Shown here one piece after another: positions 34,418-43,568 of a stretch of 64,000 nt of DNA; position 1 is the stretch's first letter, and every line of letters starts with the position of its first letter. The DNA comes from CSSed11-175R1 sp041685735 (GTDB taxonomy: Bacteria; Actinomycetota; Nitriliruptoria; Nitriliruptorales; Nitriliruptoraceae): assembly GCA_041685735.1 (NCBI GenBank), contig JAWLFE010000008.1, positions 1 to 64,000 on the forward strand, read 5' to 3'. The notes beneath the pieces were generated by a model. It worked only from the letters and a program-made list of their open reading frames with translations. It did no database searches and was not told the origin of the DNA. The position numbers were made by a program, and so were the translations under genes.

Positions 34418-35404
34418 GTGGCGCGACCGGCTCGCTGCCACCGACCACCAGGGAGACCCATCGGGAGTGACGGGGACGACGCGACCGGACGCGGGGAACG
34501 GCGCGGGCGCGACGGCCAGGTGGTCCTGGCCACACTGGCGACCCTGGGCGTGGTCATCGGCGCCGTCTGGTGGCTGTCGGCGACCGACACCGACGACCGC
34601 GCCAGCGATCCCGCCGAGGAGACGGATCCCGCCGAGGAGATGGATCCGGCCGACGAGGCGGAGCGCGTCACCATGCTGCTCCCCAACGGCGACCGCGTCG
34701 AGGTGCTGGCGCCCCCGCAGCTCCCGACCGAGGAGGTACGGGCGACGGCGGACGTGACGACCGGCGAACAGCCGGTGCTCACGGTCTTCGTCGATCCGAC
34801 GTCGGACGACCCGGCCTGGCCGGAGGGCGAACTCGCGGAGGGCCTGGAGGTCGAGCTGCTCGACGAGCGCTGGGGCGGCGAGCTCCTCGAGGTCACGGGT
34901 ACCGAGGTCCCGCGCACCGCGCTGGTGTGGCGCGGCCAGGACCATGGGGCCCTCCTGAGTCCGGTGATCGGGACGGCGGCCGAGCTGCTCGATGCCCTCA
35001 CGCTGGAAGAACGGCCCGACGGTGTCATCGTCCAGGTCGACCCGGACCTCATCGCCGATCCGGGATGGCGGTTCGTTGGGATCACCATCGGTGAGGAGGC
35101 GGCCGTCGCCGACGCCGATGGCAACGGACCGGCCGCCGCCGAGCGTCTCGCGGTGACCGTCGCAGAGCGCACGGATGCGTCGGCCTCCCGCGCAGGGACC
35201 GATCTCGGCGGGCAGGACCTCGAGTCCCGTTCCGTGGAGGGCGGCGAGCTCTTCGAGGACAAGGACGGGCGGCTCCGGCTCGTCGGCGAGACCGCGATCG
35301 TCACCAACGGGTTCGTGTGGGACCGGCAACCCGGTGATCAGCAGGACCGGATGCGCGAGGTCATGGCGAGCATCCGGGCGACGTGGGAGCCGGCGGGCGA
35401 CTGA
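34418..35404 (+). CDS. Hypothetical membrane-anchored protein, unknown function
   Basis: Plus-strand gene between divergent ffh and convergent ftsY. After a short basic N-terminus one hydrophobic helix (VVLATLATLGVVIGAVWWL, about residues 35-53) is followed by an acidic repeat-like spacer (ETDPAEEMDPADEAE) and an extracytoplasmic domain of about 250 residues with many Val/Glu/Asp. No family was recognised. The start is uncertain: GTG at 34418 directly follows a TAGCCT box (34412-34417) that would leave it outside the transcript. GTG at 34520 would start right at the membrane helix. Confidence 0.65.
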   Translation: MARPARCHRPPGRPIGSDGDDATGRGERRGRDGQVVLATLATLGVVIGAVWWLSATDTDDRASDPAEETDPAEEMDPADEAERVTMLLPNGDRVEVLAPPQLPTEEVRATADVTTGEQPVLTVFVDPTSDDPAWPEGELAEGLEVELLDERWGGELLEVTGTEVPRTALVWRGQDHGALLSPVIGTAAELLDALTLEERPDGVIVQVDPDLIADPGWRFVGITIGEEAAVADADGNGPAAAERLAVTVAERTDASASRAGTDLGGQDLESRSVEGGELFEDKDGRLRLVGETAIVTNGFVWDRQPGDQQDRMREVMASIRATWEPAGD

Positions 35405-35431
35405 CGGCCGGCTCAGCCGGCGACCTCCGGG

Positions 35432-36625
35432 TCAGCCCGTCAGGTCGGTGAACAGACCGTCGACGAACAGCTCCGGGTCGAACGGGGCGAGGTCGTCGAT
35501 CTCCTCCCCCAGGCCGACGAGCTTGACCGGCAATCCCAGCTCCCGCTGGATCGCGACGACGATGCCGCCCTTGGACGAGCCGTCGAGCTTGGTCAGCACC
35601 ACGCCGGTGAGATCCACGGCCTGCATGAAGGCGCTGGCCTGCGCGATGCCGTTCTGCCCGGTGGTCGCGTCCAGGACGAGCAGGGTCTCCTCGAGCGGGC
35701 CGGCCTGCTTCTCCAGCACCCGCTTGACCTTGCCGAGTTCGTCCATCAGGGCCGACTTGTTGTGCAGCCGCCCGGCCGTGTCGACGATCAGCAGATCGGC
35801 GCCCCGCTCCGCTGCGGCCGCGTACCCCTCGAAGGCCACCGCTCCCGGGTCGGCCCCCTCGTCCTTGCGCACGAGGTGCGCGCCGGTCCGCGTGGCCCAG
35901 ATCCCGAGCTGCTCCGCTGCGGCGGCGCGGAACGTGTCCGCGGCGGCGAGCACGACCTGCCGCTCCTCCCGCTGCTCGATGGCGGCGAGCTTGCCGATGG
36001 ACGTCGTCTTCCCGGTGCCGTTGACGCCGGTGATCAGCCAGACCGTCGGGCCGTCGTCGGTCGCCCGCGCCAGCGACCGGTCGCCGGTCTCGAGCGCGGA
36101 TCGCAGCTCCTGCTTCAGCAGCTCCGTGACCGCCTCTGGGGTGGTCGCGCCCTCTTCGCGGCTCCGGCGCTTGAGTTCCTCGACGATCTCCATCGTGGCG
36201 GTCACCCCGACGTCGGCGCCGATCAGGACCTCCTCGAGCCCCTCCCAGGCATCCTCGGTGACCCCGCGACCGAACAGGTCGGCGACCGACGCACCGAGCA
36301 CGTTGCGGGTGCGCGCCAGGCGACGGTTGAACCGCTCCCCCAGCGACAGCGGCGGTTCCTCGACCAACGCCTCGGGGGTGTCGGGCACCTCCGGGATGGC
36401 GACATCGAGGTCTTCGTCGACGTCCTCTTCCGGGGCCGGCAGCGTGTCGGTCGCTGCCGTGGAGGTCTCGGATCCGCGGTCGGTGGCCTGCGTGGATCCG
36501 TCTGGCCGCGCGTCGTCGCGTCGCGAGGGGCGCCGCGACGTGCTCAGCAGGCCAGCTCCCACGAGCACGATCAGCAGGCCGACGACCGCAACGACGATCG
36601 GGATGCCATCGAGAGCTTCGAACAC
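35432..36625 (-). CDS. ftsY: Signal recognition particle receptor FtsY
   Basis: FtsY docks SRP-ribosome complexes at the membrane. Here it starts with a hydrophobic helix (IPIVVAVVGLLIVLVGAGLL), so it is membrane-anchored, then an acidic linker and the NG domains: GERFNRRLARTRNVLG, GVNGTGKTTSIGKLA (G1), AADTFRAAAAEQL, VDTAGRLHNKSALMDEL, TKLDGSSKGG. Its length is 397 aa. It lies between smc and ffh as in many actinobacteria. Confidence 0.95.
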   Translation of the reverse strand: MFEALDGIPIVVAVVGLLIVLVGAGLLSTSRRPSRRDDARPDGSTQATDRGSETSTAATDTLPAPEEDVDEDLDVAIPEVPDTPEALVEEPPLSLGERFNRRLARTRNVLGASVADLFGRGVTEDAWEGLEEVLIGADVGVTATMEIVEELKRRSREEGATTPEAVTELLKQELRSALETGDRSLARATDDGPTVWLITGVNGTGKTTSIGKLAAIEQREERQVVLAAADTFRAAAAEQLGIWATRTGAHLVRKDEGADPGAVAFEGYAAAAERGADLLIVDTAGRLHNKSALMDELGKVKRVLEKQAGPLEETLLVLDATTGQNGIAQASAFMQAVDLTGVVLTKLDGSSKGGIVVAIQRELGLPVKLVGLGEEIDDLAPFDPELFVDGLFTDLTG

Positions 36626-36697
36626 GGTGTGGACCTCGTGTCAGGGTGCTCGGGCGGGACGGCACGGGCACCGGGTGGGCGTTCTGACCATACGTGT

Positions 36698-36743
36698 TCG
36701 CGGGTCAGGTGGTGGTGGGCCGGGTGATCGCGGGTCAGGTGGT
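36698..36743. repeat. 16-bp direct repeat between smc and ftsY
   Basis: TCGCGGGTCAGGTGGT occurs at 36698-36713 and 36728-36743 (30-bp spacing) in the 144-bp gap between the ftsY start and smc stop. Its role is unknown; it resembles the other minisatellites in this window. Confidence 0.6.
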
Positions 36744-36769
36744 CGCGGGCGCGACGAACCGGGGCGGGA

Positions 36770-39700
36770 TCAGCCGACGGGCGAGGGCGCGTCCGCCTGC
36801 GCGTCGGCCCCCTCTGGGACCTCCGCCTGATCGTCCAGAGCTTCGGTCGGATCGTCGCTGGCCCGTTGCTCGAGGTGCTGGCCCGTGGCCGCCTGATCGC
36901 GGAGCCGCTCGGCGACGACCTTGGTCACCGCATCGGGACCCATCGTGATCCCGTACAGGACGTCGGCGATCTCCATCGACCGCTTCTGGTGGGTCACCAT
37001 GATGATCTGGGCATGCCCTCGGAAGGAGCGGATGACCTTGAGCAGCCGCTGGAGGTTCACGTCGTCCAGTGCGGCATCGACCTCGTCGAGGACGTAGAAC
37101 GGTGACGGGCGAGCGCGGAAGATCGCGAACACGAAGGCGAGCACCGTCAGGGACCGCTCGCCGCCGGAGAGCAGCGACAGCCGCGTCACCTTCTTCCCCG
37201 GCGGCCGCGCCTCGACCTCGATGCCGGCGGTCAGCAGATCGTCGCTGTCGGTCAACACCAGGCGCCCGTGGCCACCGGGGAAGACCGTCTCGAAGGTCAG
37301 CTCGAACTCCCGGGCCACGTCGTCGAACGCGGCCTTGAAGACCTCGCGGATCCGGTCATCGACCGCGACGACGATCTCCGCGAGGTCGCGCTTGGAACGG
37401 CGCAGGTCGTCGAGCTGGTCGGACAGGAACGCGTGCCGTTCCTCCAGCGCCTTGAACTCCTCGAGCGCGAGCGGGTTCACCCGCCCGAGAAGGCCGATCT
37501 TGCGGACCAGGACGTCCTCGCGTTCGGCCAACTCATCGGCGTCGTAGCTGCCGGCGTCCGGATGGTCCGCGCGCACCTCATCGGGGGTCAGGGACAGCTC
37601 GCTGCGGAGGCGGCCCTCCAGGGCCTCCAGCCGTGAGACGACGTCGGCGCGGCGCATCTGCGCGGCGTGACGGTGCTCACGTAGGTCGTCGAGCTGCGCG
37701 ACCACGTCGGCCAGCTCCGCGCGAGCCTCGGTCAGCTCCGCGCGCCTGGCCGACGCCTGCCTCTGCAGCTCGTCCCGTTCGGTCCCGGCTTCGGCGGAAG
37801 CATGTTGCAGGGCCTCCAGCGCCTCGCGGGCGACGATCGCCAACTCGCCGCAGCGTTCGATGCCGTGACGTCGGGCCTCACGGCGACGGGCCGCCTGGGC
37901 CAGCGCGGCCTCGACCTCATCGGCCTCGGTCCGCAGCGCGGTCTCCTGTGCTTCGAGGTGACGGACCTGCTCGGTGGTCCGCTCCAGGGTGACGCGCGCG
38001 TCGAGCTCACGTTCGCGTGCCACCTCGACACGGTCATCGAGGTCGGCAGCCAGGTCGTCCGGGCCGTCCTCGATGTCATCCGGATCGTCGACCGGACCGC
38101 GACCGTGCAGCTCGGACAGGGCGGCCCGGTCGCGTTCGAGGACCTCGTCGAGTTCGGCTTTCTGCGCGGCGACCACCTCACGCTGGGTGGTCAGGGAGTG
38201 CAGTTCCTTGTTCAGGCGGGCGAGGCGCTCGGCCGCGCCCGTGATGCGCGCGTCCGATTCGTTGATGCGTTCGGTCGCGGCCTTCAGTTCCTGACGGGCC
38301 TCCTCGAGTGCCGCGGCCGCCGCCTCACGCTCGGTGGCGATCCGGTCGAGGTCCGCCGCGAGGTCGTCCGCGCGGGCCTCGGCCTGGTCGGCAGCCGTCG
38401 CGGTCAGCACCGACGAACGCTCGTTGGTACCGCCGGCGCGGAACCCGTGCGGACCGGCCAGATCCCCGTCAGGGGTCACGAACGTCAGGTCGACCTCACG
38501 TCCGTGCAGCAGCACCGCGGTGTCCCAGTCCGGCACGACGTAGGTCCGGGCCAGCACCTGCCGGAGCGCCGCGGTGACGCCTGCTTCCACCTCGCCGTCA
38601 CCGGCCGGCTCCAGCAGCTCGGCGACCGGGCGCGCCCCGGCCGCGTCCAACCGCTCGCGCAGGTCGTCGTCGATCGGGGCCGCGGTCCGACGCTCCTGGC
38701 GGGCCGCCAGCACGATCGCGGTGCCGGCCTCGACCTCACGGAGCCAGGCGACGGCCCGTCTGGCCCGCTCCGAGGTCGTGACCACCACGGCTTCACCAAG
38801 TGGTCCAAGCGCGGCAGCCACCGCACCATCGTGGCCGCCGGCGACGCGGACGTGGTCAGCGACCGGCCCGAGGACCCCCTCGACCTCGCCGGACAACAGC
38901 GCGGCGCCACCCCCGTCGGTCTCCTCGAGCGCCGCGCGCAGCGCCTGGGCGCGCGCGACCTGTGACGCCCGTTCGGCATCCACGTCCCGCGATCGGGCGG
39001 CGAGGCCGGCCTCCACCGAGGCGCGCTCCTCGACCGTCGCCTCGGCCGCCTCCAACGCCGTGGTGAGCTCGACCTCGCTCGTGTCGAGGCGATGGATCTC
39101 GTCCTGGACGCCAGCGACCTCGCGCTCCGCCTCGACGATCCTGCCGTCGAGCGTCGACAGCATCGAGGTGACGCGGCCGAGCTCGGCCTCGGCGGAGGCG
39201 GTCGAGCCGCGCAGGGCCGACACCTCGCCCTCCCAGCGCAGCACACGTTCGCGCTGTTCGGCGCGACGGCGGCGCTCCGCCTGGAGCTTCTGCTCGTGGG
39301 CACGCCGCGCGAGTTCCGCCTCGCGACGGCCGGCCGAGGCCTCGTCGAGCGCCTGACGGTCGGTGGTCAGCTCCTCGGCACGCTCGACGCGCTGCTCAGC
39401 GACGCGGTCCGCCTGCGTGCGCAGTTCCTCCGGAGGTCGACCCGCCAGCGGCTCCTCGACGTACTCGACCAGGTGGCGGCGTTTGGCCTCGATCAGATCC
39501 GAGGTCCCGCGCAGCCGCTCGGCGAGCGACGTCAGGCCGTGGACCGTGGTCTGCGCCGCTTCGACGGCGGGACCCAGTCGGCTCAGTTCCGCCTCCAGCG
39601 AGGCGACCCGCTGCTGAGCCTGGTCACGACGCGCCTCCAGGTCGGCCTGCGCCGAACCGGTGGACGAGTCGTCCCGGTCCTCCGCGTCGACCAGCCGGGT

Positions 39701-40441
39701 GAGCCGATCGAGCTCCCGGGCGGCGATGCGGACCTTGACCTCGCGCAGTTCCGCCTGGAGCGCGGCGTGCCGATCCGCGGCTTCCGCCTGGCGCTCGAGG
39801 GGTCGCAGCTGCCGTCGGAGTTCCCGCAGCACCGTCTTCAGCTTGTCGATGTGTCCGTCGACCTGGTCGAGCTTGCGCAACGCGCGCTCACGCCGGCGAC
39901 GGTGCTTGAGGATCCCGGCGGCCTCCTCGATGTAGCGGCGGCGCTCCTCAGGCTTGGCGTTGAGGATCTCGTCAAGCTGCCCCTGTCCGACGATGGTGTG
40001 CAGCTCACGACCGAGACCGGTGTCAGACAGCAGTTCCTGGACGTCCAACGCCCGGACGTCCTCGCCGTTGATCTGGTAGGTCGCCTCGCCGTCGCTGTGG
40101 ATCGTCCGGGCGACCCGCACCTCGGAGAACGCGCCGGCACTGTCTGCCGTCCCGAGGCCCGCGCCCGACAGATGCCCGTCGGTGTTGTCGATCACGATCT
40201 CGACGTGCGCACGGTTGGCACGGTTGCGGGTGGGCGAACCGGCGAACACCACGTCCGACATGGCACCGCCCCGGACCTTCTTCGCGGAGTTGGTCCCGAG
40301 GACCCAGGACAGGGCGTCGACGACGTTGGACTTGCCCGAGCCGTTCGGGCCGACGATGACCGTGATGCCGGGTTCGACCTCAAGGACCGTGCGGTCGGCG
40401 AAGGACTTGAACCCGCGCATCGACAGTGACCTGAGGAACAC
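36770..40441 (-). CDS. smc: Chromosome segregation protein SMC
   Basis: SMC ATPase that compacts and segregates chromosomes with ScpA/ScpB. Head motifs: FLRSLSMRGFKSFADRT, Walker A VGPNGSGKSNVVDAL at the N-terminus; LLSGGERSLTVLAF signature and Walker B YVLDEVDAALDDVN near the C-terminus. Two long coiled coils flank a hinge (about residues 500-650). Length 1223 aa is normal. GTG at 40441 was chosen because the family starts at (V/M)FLKSL and GGAGG precedes it. Confidence 0.96.
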   Translation of the reverse strand: MFLRSLSMRGFKSFADRTVLEVEPGITVIVGPNGSGKSNVVDALSWVLGTNSAKKVRGGAMSDVVFAGSPTRNRANRAHVEIVIDNTDGHLSGAGLGTADSAGAFSEVRVARTIHSDGEATYQINGEDVRALDVQELLSDTGLGRELHTIVGQGQLDEILNAKPEERRRYIEEAAGILKHRRRRERALRKLDQVDGHIDKLKTVLRELRRQLRPLERQAEAADRHAALQAELREVKVRIAARELDRLTRLVDAEDRDDSSTGSAQADLEARRDQAQQRVASLEAELSRLGPAVEAAQTTVHGLTSLAERLRGTSDLIEAKRRHLVEYVEEPLAGRPPEELRTQADRVAEQRVERAEELTTDRQALDEASAGRREAELARRAHEQKLQAERRRRAEQRERVLRWEGEVSALRGSTASAEAELGRVTSMLSTLDGRIVEAEREVAGVQDEIHRLDTSEVELTTALEAAEATVEERASVEAGLAARSRDVDAERASQVARAQALRAALEETDGGGAALLSGEVEGVLGPVADHVRVAGGHDGAVAAALGPLGEAVVVTTSERARRAVAWLREVEAGTAIVLAARQERRTAAPIDDDLRERLDAAGARPVAELLEPAGDGEVEAGVTAALRQVLARTYVVPDWDTAVLLHGREVDLTFVTPDGDLAGPHGFRAGGTNERSSVLTATAADQAEARADDLAADLDRIATEREAAAAALEEARQELKAATERINESDARITGAAERLARLNKELHSLTTQREVVAAQKAELDEVLERDRAALSELHGRGPVDDPDDIEDGPDDLAADLDDRVEVARERELDARVTLERTTEQVRHLEAQETALRTEADEVEAALAQAARRREARRHGIERCGELAIVAREALEALQHASAEAGTERDELQRQASARRAELTEARAELADVVAQLDDLREHRHAAQMRRADVVSRLEALEGRLRSELSLTPDEVRADHPDAGSYDADELAEREDVLVRKIGLLGRVNPLALEEFKALEERHAFLSDQLDDLRRSKRDLAEIVVAVDDRIREVFKAAFDDVAREFELTFETVFPGGHGRLVLTDSDDLLTAGIEVEARPPGKKVTRLSLLSGGERSLTVLAFVFAIFRARPSPFYVLDEVDAALDDVNLQRLLKVIRSFRGHAQIIMVTHQKRSMEIADVLYGITMGPDAVTKVVAERLRDQAATGQHLEQRASDDPTEALDDQAEVPEGADAQADAPSPVG

Positions 40442-40682
40442 GCTTCCTCCACAGGGCGCACGGCGCATCGACGATGGGGTGGTCGGGGATGACGGCGGGC
40501 TGCATCCGTGACCGGGCACGATCATCGCCCGGTGCGCGGAACCGCCGGACACGCAGCCTAGCGATGCGGGCGGACAGCCCGTCGAGGCTGGAGCCGGTCA
40601 CCGGGACGCTTCGCGCGACGGTCGGTTCCAACGACCCGCTTCGCTGGTCGGGTCTGCGGTTGCTCCGCCGGGGGTGGACGGG

Positions 40683-40856
40683 TCAGCTGTGGGCGGGTTC
40701 CCGGTCCTCGAGGTCCGCCTCGCGACGATCGCGGGCGGCTTCCGCCTCGGCGAGCGCGCGCTCGAGTTCCGCGACACGCTGGCGCAGGACCCGCACCTCG
40801 TCGAGGAGTTGCAGGCTCGCGGGTGCCACGTGGGAACCCATCAGGGCCTTGCCCAT
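40683..40856 (-). CDS. Small coiled-coil protein (57 aa), unknown function
   Basis: MGKALMGSHVAPASLQLLDE is followed by a heptad-type helix (VRVLRQRVAELERALAEAEA) and a charged tail. A strong GAGGGAGG ribosome site precedes the ATG. Small proteins with this MGKA...LLxEVRxLRxRVxELE pattern occur in actinobacteria. It lies upstream of smc on the same strand, separated by about 240 nt with no gene. Confidence 0.65.
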   Translation of the reverse strand: MGKALMGSHVAPASLQLLDEVRVLRQRVAELERALAEAEAARDRREADLEDREPAHS

Positions 40857-41244
40857 CGTGGTGCCTCCCTCTCGTTCGTGGGCCGCATCCGCGGCGACCA
40901 CCGGTGTGTCTGGGCCTGCGATGGCCGTCCGTCGCTGTCCTCGGGATCGACCAGCGTCAGCCGTCCGGGCGGTGCCTGCCTCGACCGGAGCCAGGTCCAA
41001 CCGAAGGACGGTCCAGGATGCCGGTGTGGAGCCGGTCGGTTCGGGCAGCCGCTCGACCCACCGCCAGGCAGGTCGAGGCCGGCGACCTCGTCATGACGGA
41101 CCATACCGCAGCGCACCGCGCAGCGTCCACCGACCTCCGGCCCTACCTCCCGGGCGATCTCCGGCCCGATCTCCGACGAGCGGCTGGGCTCGATCGGGTC
41201 GAACGCACGAGGATGCGCCCTCGGACGGGGGTCAGTTCGCGGGG
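40857..41244. other. 388-bp stretch without a recognised gene
   Basis: Open frames here have compositions typical of antisense or out-of-frame translation and no ribosome sites. No RNA gene or clear terminator was recognised. A TATGGT-like -10 on the minus strand near 41100 could serve the small coiled-coil gene. Confidence 0.5.
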
Positions 41245-41526
41245 TCAGTCCGAGCGGACCTCGAACCGGCGATGCCCGACCGGCTCAACGTCCGCACCGT
41301 CGACCTGCGTGACCCTGGCCGCCGGCGGGCCCCCGGCGACGATCCAGTCCTCGACCGCCCGGACGTCCGCTGCGTCGCCCTCCAGCCAGACCTCGACCGT
41401 GCCGTCCGACCGATTGGCGACCCACCCCACGACCGACCGCCGCTGCGCCTCCTGCCGGGTCGATGCCCGGAAGAACACCCCCTGGACCCGCCCTTCCACG
41501 GTCAGGGATCTGGCGACGCGATCCAC
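41245..41526 (-). CDS. acyP: Acylphosphatase
   Basis: Small enzyme that hydrolyses acyl phosphates. The 93-residue protein has both catalytic motifs: GRVQGVFFRASTRQEAQ (phosphate-binding Arg) and VGWVANRSDGTVEVWLEG (Asn). It lies 29 nt downstream of mutM. A GGGGGG stretch precedes two adjacent GTG codons; the second (41526) has the better spacing. Confidence 0.9.
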   Translation of the reverse strand: MDRVARSLTVEGRVQGVFFRASTRQEAQRRSVVGWVANRSDGTVEVWLEGDAADVRAVEDWIVAGGPPAARVTQVDGADVEPVGHRRFEVRSD

Positions 41527-41555
41527 CACGTTCCCCCCAACGACCCGCCGTCGGG

Positions 41556-42401
41556 TCAGATCATGCACTGCTCGCAGTGGTAGGTGTAGATGCCCTTCTT
41601 GATGCGCGTGCGCACGATCGGCTTGCGGCATCGCGAACAGGGCAGCCCGGCCCGGCCGTAGACCTTGAGGTGGTCGGCGGCCTCGCCGTCGTCGTCGATG
41701 GCCGCGTCGGCCTCGGCCTCGTCGAGCGATGACCCGGCGGCCTTCATCGCCAGGACGATGACCTCCTGCATGGCCCGGTAGAGCCGCCGGATCTCCTGGG
41801 TCGACAGCGATGCCGACGGGTGATCGTGACGCAGGCCCGCTTCCCACAGGATCTCGTCGCTGTAGACGGGGCCGAGACCCGCGATCCGCGTCGGGTCGGT
41901 CAGCACGAGCTTCAGCGGTCCGGCGGCATCGGCCAGGAACCGGCCGAACTCCATCCACGTGGGGTTGTCGTCCAGCGGATCGAGCGCGTCCGGCGAGACC
42001 CCGGCCGCGTCGAGCGCTTCGTCGGTCGGGACCACGCCGGTGTGGATCGACGGGTCATCACCCGGCTCCGAGAGGTGGATCGCGCCACCGATCGTGAAGG
42101 TCACGACCAGGTGGGTGTCGGGCCCGGGATCCTCGGTCGCGGTCTGCCGGTGCAGGGATCCGTGCTCTCCCGCATCGATCACCCAGGTCTGGCCCTCATC
42201 CAGGTCCAGGAAGATGACCGTCCCCCGACGCCGGGCCGCTTCGACCTTCCGCCCTTCGAGCGCCTTGACGAGCTCGGGCCGGTTGCGGTGGAACGGCCGC
42301 ACGATGCTGGGTGTCTGGACGCTGACGTCCTTGATGCGCTTGCCGACGACCTCTTTCTCGAGGTCGCGTCGCAGCACCTCTACCTCGGGGAGTTCGAGCA
42401 C
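41556..42401 (-). CDS. mutM: Fpg/Nei-family DNA glycosylase, atypical N-terminus
   Basis: Member of the formamidopyrimidine-DNA glycosylase/endonuclease VIII fold: N-terminal beta sandwich starting MLELPEVEVLRRDLEKEVVG, helix-two-turn-helix (LADAAGPLKLVLTDPTRIAG, GPVYSDEILWEAGL), and C-terminal zinc finger VYGRAGLPCSRC...CEQC. The canonical start is MPELPEVE; here Pro2, the catalytic nucleophile, is Leu. The usual Lys in the beta-hairpin and the zinc-finger Arg also appear replaced (RRRGTVIF; IKKGIYTYHC). It may bind lesions without classic base excision. It lies in the usual rnc-mutM position before smc. Confidence 0.85.
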   Translation of the reverse strand: MLELPEVEVLRRDLEKEVVGKRIKDVSVQTPSIVRPFHRNRPELVKALEGRKVEAARRRGTVIFLDLDEGQTWVIDAGEHGSLHRQTATEDPGPDTHLVVTFTIGGAIHLSEPGDDPSIHTGVVPTDEALDAAGVSPDALDPLDDNPTWMEFGRFLADAAGPLKLVLTDPTRIAGLGPVYSDEILWEAGLRHDHPSASLSTQEIRRLYRAMQEVIVLAMKAAGSSLDEAEADAAIDDDGEAADHLKVYGRAGLPCSRCRKPIVRTRIKKGIYTYHCEQCMI

Positions 42402-42427
42402 CGGGTGCGGCCTTCCATGCGGGGACG

Positions 42428-42487
42428 ACAGGGCGTGGGACCACAGGCCATGGCATCACAGGCCGTAGCACCACAGGGCGTGGGTCG
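42428..42487. repeat. 15-bp tandem repeat, four copies, in the mutM leader
   Basis: Units at 42428, 42443, 42458 and 42473 (ACAGGCCRTRGCAYC consensus) lie 27-86 nt upstream of the mutM start codon, between rnc and mutM. Confidence 0.75.
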
Positions 42488-42587
42488 CGGTCCAGGGGCG
42501 ACGAGCGTCACCGTGGAGCGGACCCCACGCAAACTAGCCGACGCCCTCTCATCGGCGGGTGCCGAGTGGCCTCGAGGATGCGCGCGA

Positions 42588-43316
42588 TCAGCCGGGTGGC
42601 CTACCTGCTGCCACGTCGTCGAACAGCCGGTGCGCCTCCCGGGCCGCCCGTTGTTCTGCCTCCTTCTTGCTGCGGCCCTCGCCGCGACCGGCGATCGTCC
42701 CATCGATGGCGACGGTCGCCGTGAAGGTCTTGGCATGATCGGGGCCGGTGTCGGTCACCTCGTAGCGCGGTAGCACCTCGAACCTGGCGGCAGCGAGCTC
42801 CTGCAGGCTGGTCTTGAAATCCAACGCCGCGTGGCTGGCCGCGACCTCGATGAGACGCTCGGCGAACAGTCGCTCCACCAGATCGTAGGCCGTGGCGAAG
42901 CCCTGGTCGACGTAGACGGCGCCGATCACCGCCTCCAGCGCGTCGGCGAGGATCGAGTCCTTGTCCGCACCGCCGGACGCCGCTTCGCCGCGGCCGAGCC
43001 GGATGTAGCGACCGAGTGAGAGGCCGCGGGCGACCTGTGCGAGGGACTCGGCGCGCACCGCAGCAGCTCGCAGCTTCGCGAGCCGCCCCTCCTGCTCGTC
43101 GGGGTGCGAACTGTAGATCTCGTCGGTGACCACCAGGCCGAGCACGGCGTCGCCCAGGAACTCGAGCCGCTCGTTGGTGGGCTGTCCGCCCTGCTCGAAC
43201 GCCCACGACCGATGCGTCAGCGCGAGCTCCAGCGTCGAGGGGTCATCGAGGTGCACGTCGAGGACGGCCGCGAGGTCCGCGGCCCCCGGGTCGGCGTGGG
43301 GCGTGGGCTCAGCCAT
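42588..43316 (-). CDS. rnc: Ribonuclease III
   Basis: Double-stranded RNA endonuclease for rRNA and mRNA processing. Signature NERLEFLGDAVLGLVV, DALEAVIGAVYVDQGF (second acidic cluster) and a C-terminal dsRNA-binding domain (DFKTSLQELAAARFEVLPRY ... GEGRSKKEAEQRAAREA). Length 242 aa. It follows rpmF, in the DUF177-rpmF-rnc-mutM order. Confidence 0.95.
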   Translation of the reverse strand: MAEPTPHADPGAADLAAVLDVHLDDPSTLELALTHRSWAFEQGGQPTNERLEFLGDAVLGLVVTDEIYSSHPDEQEGRLAKLRAAAVRAESLAQVARGLSLGRYIRLGRGEAASGGADKDSILADALEAVIGAVYVDQGFATAYDLVERLFAERLIEVAASHAALDFKTSLQELAAARFEVLPRYEVTDTGPDHAKTFTATVAIDGTIAGRGEGRSKKEAEQRAAREAHRLFDDVAAGRPPG

Positions 43317-43330
43317 GTCGGCGACCGACG

Positions 43331-43510
43331 TCAGTCGACCTCGACGACGGTGCGGCCCGCGTAGGTGCCACAGGTCGCACAGACGGTGTGCGGGCGTGTC
43401 GGCGCCTTGCAGCGCGGACAGGTCGCGTAGGTCGGCGAGGTGAGCTTGGCCCACTGGGCCTTGCGGTGACGGGTACGGGACCGCGACATCTTGCGCTTCG
43501 GGACGGCCAT
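43331..43510 (-). CDS. rpmF: 50S ribosomal protein L32
   Basis: MAVPKRKMSRSRTRHRKAQW is the invariant L32 start. The C-terminal zinc ribbon is complete (CPRC...CATC), so this is the zinc-binding (C+) form. At 59 aa it is full length. The DUF177 gene lies 58 nt upstream. Confidence 0.96.
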   Translation of the reverse strand: MAVPKRKMSRSRTRHRKAQWAKLTSPTYATCPRCKAPTRPHTVCATCGTYAGRTVVEVD

Positions 43511-43568
43511 GGTGCACTCCTTGCTGGCATTGTTCCGTCGCGGGTCGCGACGAACGGGGCGGTGATGA

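Noticed and set aside
34064..35329. Long minus-strand frame overlapping the plus-strand membrane protein gene
   Set aside because: The translation has out-of-frame composition and ends inside ffh in another frame. The plus-strand frame has a membrane helix and balanced composition.
40823..41602. Plus-strand frame across the gene-free stretch and acyP
   Set aside because: It overlaps acyP in antisense, contains no recognised motif and has Arg/Pro/Ser-rich out-of-frame composition.
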